64,000 bases of DNA from DASXVX01 sp036504075 (GTDB lineage: Bacteria > Bacillota > Sulfobacillia > Symbiobacteriales > Symbiobacteriaceae). Positions 60,612 through 64,000 of this stretch are shown in pieces. Each line of letters starts with the position of its first letter. The first letter of the stretch is position 1. The position numbers and the translations under genes were made by a program. The DNA lies in assembly GCA_036504075.1 (NCBI GenBank), contig DASXVX010000055.1, positions 62,001 to 126,000 on the forward strand, given 5' to 3'. The notes beneath the pieces were generated by a model. That model searched no databases. It was given only the letters and a program-made list of their open reading frames with translations, and was not told the DNA's origin.

Positions 60612-61265
60612 TTGCGCCATTCTTTTTCCGACCAACTGAAGCACCTGGAACAGCAAATCATCGTCATGGGGCAACTGGTGACGGCCGCCATTGAGAACGC
60701 GACCACCTCCCTGGCGAGACTCGATGGGGATCTGGCCAGACAGGTGATTGCCGGCGACGACGAAATCGACCGCCTCTTCATCGCGATTGAAAAGCAAGCC
60801 TTTCAGCTGCTGGCGCTCCAGCAGCCGATGGCCCGCGATCTCCGTGCCATCGGCACCGGACTCAAGCTGGTAACGGACCTGGAGCGGATTGCGGACCACG
60901 CGGTGGATATTGCCGGGGTGACACTGAAGCTGGAGGGGGAGGGGCTGATCAAGCCCCTGGCGGACATCCCACGCATGGCCCGAATGGCCGAGGAGATGAT
61001 CCGCAAGGCGCTGGAGGCATATATCAACCGGGACGAAGACCTGGCCCGGGCGATGATCGAGGCAGACCACGAGGTGGACCATCTCTACCGGTACCTGTTT
61101 GACGAACTCCTCGGGCTCATGGAGCAGGACCCGGCGAAAGTCCGGCAGGCGACGTACCTGCTGCATGTGGCGACCTGGCTGGAGCGGGTGGGGGACCACG
61201 CCACCAACCTGGGCGAGTGGACGCTCTTCCTGATCACGGGCGAGATTTCCGACCTGAATAATTAG
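60612..61265 (+). CDS. phoU: PhoU-family phosphate signalling regulator
   Basis: A 217-residue protein made of two PhoU three-helix repeats, each with the metal-binding E/DxxxD pattern: TDLERIADHAVDIAG near residue 90 and WLERVGDHATNLGE near 197. PhoU links the Pst transporter and PhoR signalling and limits phosphate uptake. No pst or pho genes are nearby. TTG 60612 follows GGGAGGG. Confidence 0.93.
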   Translation: MRHSFSDQLKHLEQQIIVMGQLVTAAIENATTSLARLDGDLARQVIAGDDEIDRLFIAIEKQAFQLLALQQPMARDLRAIGTGLKLVTDLERIADHAVDIAGVTLKLEGEGLIKPLADIPRMARMAEEMIRKALEAYINRDEDLARAMIEADHEVDHLYRYLFDELLGLMEQDPAKVRQATYLLHVATWLERVGDHATNLGEWTLFLITGEISDLNN

Positions 61266-61297
61266 AAGGACCGGGCGTGGGGGCCCGGTCCTTCTTT
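61266..61297 (+). terminator. phoU terminator
   Basis: AAGGACCGGGC and GCCCGGTCCTT close a short loop, followed by CTTT. Confidence 0.85.
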
Positions 61298-61348
61298 ATG
61301 TCCGGCGGCGATACTGTCCGGCCGGGACACTGTCCGGTGCCGGCACCG

Positions 61349-62050
61349 TCAGGTGGAGGAGCCCATCACTTTCTGCCCCCGGGGCTGCAGCGAGAACGCG
61401 TCCGGCTCCCGGGTAATGCCCAGGGCGTCGAACTCCGCCGGCTCCGGCAGCCAGGTGGCGAGGCCGCCTTTGCCGGTGGCATCCACCACGAAAACGCCCC
61501 CGCTGGTGCGCTTGCCGTCTTTGATCAGCCAGAGCTGATACGCCTGACCGGGCTCCAGGGCGGGAAGGCCCTGGGTCTGCAGGGCGATGCGGGCACCGCC
61601 GCCCTCCCGGGCCACCAGGACCCGGCCGCTGGCGGCGGGTGCGGCCGCCGTGCCCACCATGGCGATCGATCGCTCCACCGGGGCGGCTTGCTGAATGCCA
61701 TTGATCCGTTCCTGCAGCCCGTCGATGCGCAGGACGGCGTAGCTGCCCAGAACGATGGCGACCGCTGCCGCTGCGGCCCCCCAGGCGGGCAGCGTCCAGG
61801 TCCGCCGTTTCCGACGGTCCGCAGCCGCCGCTTCGGCCACATTGCCGACCACCCGTGCTTTCAGGTTCGGCGGCGGGTCGACCGGCGGGGTCGCCAGTGC
61901 CAGCAGTTCCAGGGTGGCGTCCACTTCGGCCAGCTGGAGCCGGCAGGCGGGACAGGCGACGAGATGGCGCTGGAAGTTCCGGGCTTCGTCCGGCGGCAGT
62001 TGGCCCAAGCCGAACGTGATCACATCATCGGTGTGGGGACAGGTGTGCAT
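61349..62050 (-). CDS. Zinc-binding anti-sigma factor (RskA-like)
   Basis: A 233-residue protein. The N-terminus holds an anti-sigma zinc finger, RNFQRHLVACPACRLQL (H-x3-C-x2-C). One membrane span (LPAWGAAAAAVAIVLGSYAVL) follows near residue 100, then an extracytoplasmic RskA-type domain (ALEPGQAYQLWLIKDGKRTSG and LGITREP). ATG 62050 has SD AAAGGAGG. It overlaps the sigma gene by 26 bases and probably holds that sigma factor at the membrane. Confidence 0.88.
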   Translation of the reverse strand: MHTCPHTDDVITFGLGQLPPDEARNFQRHLVACPACRLQLAEVDATLELLALATPPVDPPPNLKARVVGNVAEAAAADRRKRRTWTLPAWGAAAAAVAIVLGSYAVLRIDGLQERINGIQQAAPVERSIAMVGTAAAPAASGRVLVAREGGGARIALQTQGLPALEPGQAYQLWLIKDGKRTSGGVFVVDATGKGGLATWLPEPAEFDALGITREPDAFSLQPRGQKVMGSST

Positions 62051-62606
62051 ATGTATCGGCCTCCTTTCGTCGAGGCGTAGCCAGGAACCCACGCAGCGCC
62101 TCCAGACCGAGCCGGACCCGGCTCTTGACCGTTCCCAGCGGGATGGCCAGGCGGGCGGCGATTTCCTGCTGGGTGAGCGCTCCGAAGTAAGCCAGCTCCA
62201 GGGCCTGCCGCTGCTCCGCCGGCAGCCGCATGAGCGCAGCGCGGACTTCGGCGCCGAGCACGCTGATTTCCGCGTCGCCGGCGGTGTCGGCGGCGAGATC
62301 TGGCTCATCCGGCAGGTCCTCAAAGCGACTCGGGGGCGACTTGCGGGCAGTGCGAAGCTGGTCCACCGCCGTGGTGTACGCCATGTGCAGCACCCACGTG
62401 CCGAGCCGTCCCCGGTCGGGATCGAATCGGGCTGCGTGCTTCCAGACCTTGAGAAAGACATCCTGGGTGACATCTTCCGCAGCCGGGGAATCGCCTAGCA
62501 TACGCCGGGCCAGCGAGAAGACCTGGCGGCTGTACCGATCATACAGGTCCCCGACCGCCGACTGGTCTCCGGCGGCGAGGCGGGTCATCAACGCGACATC
62601 GTTCAT
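62025..62606 (-). CDS. ECF sigma factor (SigK-of-actinobacteria/RpoE group)
   Basis: A 193-residue ECF sigma factor. Region 2: LYDRYSRQVFSLARRMLGD, AEDVTQDVFLKVWKHAARFD and GTWVLHMAYTTAVDQLR. Region 4: RLPAEQRQALELAYFGALTQQEIAARLAIPLGTVKSRVR. ATG 62606 is preceded by GAGGGAG. It is co-transcribed with its anti-sigma factor. An AT-rich stretch at 62690-62730 upstream probably contains the promoter, but I cannot fix the boxes. Confidence 0.93.
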   Translation of the reverse strand: MNDVALMTRLAAGDQSAVGDLYDRYSRQVFSLARRMLGDSPAAEDVTQDVFLKVWKHAARFDPDRGRLGTWVLHMAYTTAVDQLRTARKSPPSRFEDLPDEPDLAADTAGDAEISVLGAEVRAALMRLPAEQRQALELAYFGALTQQEIAARLAIPLGTVKSRVRLGLEALRGFLATPRRKEADTYAHLSPHR

Positions 62607-62794
62607 GGGGGACGCTCCCTCTTGTCGGAAGGTTGTACTTTGCATACGGGAACTGGGGCAATTTGGATCACGCCAACGAAGGAAATGAGCTTACTTTATA
62701 TATTACACCTAAATGTTGAAATAAAGTGATCCGAATTGCGCTTCTCTGCGTATGTCAGCCAGAAAGTTTGACACCGCAAGGGAGGGTGCGATTC

Positions 62795-62929
62795 ATGCAC
62801 AATTGGCAAGTCCCCGGCACCAACGCCATGAACTGGGTACTGGGTGGCCTTCTACTGTTAATCGCCGCAGTGGTCATGGTCGTGCGGGCGGCCGCCCTGC
62901 GGGCGGAGAGGGACGATCGCCATGCGTAG
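62795..62929 (+). CDS. 44-residue membrane protein upstream of the cupredoxin
   Basis: ATG 62795 follows GGGAGGG. The protein MHNWQVPGTNAMNWVLGG continues with a single span LLLLIAAVVMVVRAAAL and a charged end RAERDDRHA. Its last eight bases overlap the start of the cupredoxin gene, so the two are co-translated. No family recognised; it may be a small partner of the copper lipoprotein. Confidence 0.65.
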   Translation: MHNWQVPGTNAMNWVLGGLLLLIAAVVMVVRAAALRAERDDRHA

Positions 62930-63380
62930 ACCGTCGTGGCTCATGCTGGTACCGGCATTGCTCCTGGCGACCGCCTGCGGCATGGCGAAGCCGGCGGCCC
63001 CGGCGGCTCCCGCCCCGGCGGCCCCGGCCCCCGCCCCGGCCCCGGCCCCCGCCCCGGCACCCGCCCCCGCGCCGGCCCCCGCGCCGGCCCCCACGCCGAC
63101 CACCGTGGAGCTGGCCGTCAAAATGACGGAATACGCCATTGAGCCCAAGGAACTCACGGTTCCCCTGGGTGCGACGGTCAAGCTCACCATCACCGACGCC
63201 GGGACCCGCCGGCACGACTTCAACATCACCGGCGCGTACGACGTGCAAAGCAAGGTGCTCGGCGCCGGCGAGACGCAGGTGCTGACTTTTACGGCCGACA
63301 AGGCCGGGGTGTTTCAGATCTTCTGCAGCCAGACCGGGCACAAAGATAAAGGCATGACCGCCACGCTGACGATCAAGTAA
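62922..63380 (+). CDS. Cupredoxin lipoprotein with Ala/Pro linker
   Basis: A 152-residue protein: lipobox LLLATAC near residue 19, an Ala/Pro linker of about 38 residues, then a plastocyanin-like domain. Copper ligands are visible in the usual order: His in TRRHDFN near 108, and Cys, His and Met in FCSQTGHKDKGM near 136-146. The linker should hold the domain off the membrane. It probably carries electrons to or from a membrane oxidase or other copper enzyme; the partner is not in view. Confidence 0.85.
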   Translation: MRRPSWLMLVPALLLATACGMAKPAAPAAPAPAAPAPAPAPAPAPAPAPAPAPAPAPTPTTVELAVKMTEYAIEPKELTVPLGATVKLTITDAGTRRHDFNITGAYDVQSKVLGAGETQVLTFTADKAGVFQIFCSQTGHKDKGMTATLTIK

Positions 63381-63400
63381 GAATCGTTCGCAAACGAAAG

Positions 63401-63429
63401 ACGCCTCCTTGGGGAGGCGCCTTTTTATT
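63401..63429 (+). terminator. Terminator of the cupredoxin gene
   Basis: CGCCTCC and GGAGGCG with a four-base loop, followed by CCTTTTTATTT. Confidence 0.85.
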
Positions 63430-63433
63430 TCGC

Positions 63434-63482
63434 TTGACGGCAGCCGCAACCATTGCTATAGTTGAGTTGCATTTAGATGCAA
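63434..63482 (+). promoter_or_regulatory. Promoter with palindromic operator for the ArsR-like gene
   Basis: TTGACG (63434-63439), a 17-base spacer and TATAGT (63457-63462). An inverted repeat TTGCAT-TTAG-ATGCAA (63467-63482) covers the transcription start, the usual place for autorepression. Confidence 0.75.
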
Positions 63483-63488
63483 TTGAAA

Positions 63489-64000
63489 GTGAGCGTGGGT
63501 TGCGTGGTTGAGCAAAGCAGGCTCCGTCAGTTGATTGCGCTGCGGTGTTCACCGCTCCTGGACATGGCGCTCTCGCTCCTGGTCATCCAGAATCCAGAGC
63601 GGTTCGGCAGCACGGCGCCCTGGGAACGCAGGGTGGCCGAGCGGCTGCCCGCCGGCCTCATGGACCGGCTCAAGGAGATCGGCGAGCGCACGGACCTGTT
63701 CGGCCTGGCCCTGGAGCTGGAAGAAGGGCCGGCCCTGCCGACGCCCGATGCCCTGGCGCGGGTGGCGGACCGGGACCCCGAGGCCGGGGCCGCCCTGCTG
63801 GCCTACTGGGAAGCGATTTCGCCCGAGGTGGGCGCGCAGACGGGGCTACTGGTGGCCAGCCTCCAGAAGGAGTTGGAGCGCCTCGGGCAAATGGACCCGC
63901 TGGCCTTCATCTGCCGGTTCTCCGACCGGGTCAGCGTGGCCGGCGACGGGGAGGCGATCATTCTCCACTGGGGTGGCGGCATGCGGGTGCCGCTGGCGGA
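63489..64000 (+). CDS. ArsR-like (DUF5937-type) regulator, 5' part (3' end beyond window)
   Basis: GTG 63489 or GTG 63504 starts a frame open to the window end (about 170 residues). The N-terminus LRQLIALRCSPLLDMALSLLVIQNPERFG, then APWERRVAERLPAGL, resembles the region before the winged helix in DUF5937-type ArsR regulators. The helix-turn-helix would lie beyond the edge, so the class is an inference helped by the operator at 63467. No clear SD is seen; the leader would be about 20 bases. Confidence 0.5.
   Translation, partial: MSVGCVVEQSRLRQLIALRCSPLLDMALSLLVIQNPERFGSTAPWERRVAERLPAGLMDRLKEIGERTDLFGLALELEEGPALPTPDALARVADRDPEAGAALLAYWEAISPEVGAQTGLLVASLQKELERLGQMDPLAFICRFSDRVSVAGDGEAIILHWGGGMRVPLA

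Overview
The window is GC-rich and gene-dense, with strong GGAGG-type ribosome binding sites, many GTG/TTG starts, a SAM-I riboswitch, a MutS2-type ATPase, DltD/DltX and a spore-coat locus (CotS plus a CotSA-like glycosyltransferase). This points to a high-GC, spore-forming member of the Bacillota (Symbiobacterium-like). The species is inferred, not read. I found no rRNA, tRNA or CRISPR array.

Layout. 1-6.1 kb: ABC-F ATPase (partial, minus), then a promoter-driven leader with two terminators, then a MutS2-RsgA fusion gene carrying a one-base frameshift, and an aromatic-acid-exporter-like protein. 6.1-11.7 kb: a duplicated CPBP membrane protease, a WYL protein without a DNA-binding domain, a 50-residue membrane protein and a polytopic membrane protein. 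11.8-20.8 kb: a SAM-I riboswitch heads metF, a separate methionine-synthase activation-domain gene, metH lacking that domain, and a RACo-like corrinoid activator; then a threonine dehydratase-like enzyme, a glyoxalase-like protein and a lipoprotein. 20.9-25.9 kb: uppP, a hypothetical gene, a cytochrome c remnant, and a TetR-paaABCD phenylacetyl-CoA epoxidase operon.

26-50.8 kb is the most unusual part. Two genes of the spore/cell envelope are each cut in two by an element with its own large serine recombinase. cotS is split at its kinase catalytic loop by a ~13.2 kb element (27048-40217, 8-bp repeats CATCAGGA) that carries a GntR regulator, a mannose-family PTS, NagA, three SIS proteins, an oxidoreductase, a neutral ceramidase-like protein and a SpeE-like protein. 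An L,D-transpeptidase (YkuD) gene is split just before its catalytic motifs by a ~7.1 kb element (43340-50462, 8-bp repeats GCGGGTAC) that carries a partner-switching module (STAS protein, SpoIIE-type phosphatase, HD-GYP/HATPase protein, FapA-like protein). In silico removal of each element restores one in-frame gene: CotS of 503 residues and YkuD of 281. Between them lie the CotSA-like glycosyltransferase and an HtrA-like protease. This resembles the skin and SPbeta intervening elements, which are excised in the mother cell of Bacillus during sporulation.

51-58.7 kb: a tandem duplication of oppABC (peptide ABC importer) with no ATPase genes. 58.7-64 kb: dltD-dltX on the minus strand, PhoU, an ECF sigma/anti-sigma pair, a small membrane protein with a cupredoxin lipoprotein, and the start of an ArsR-like regulator behind a clear promoter/operator.
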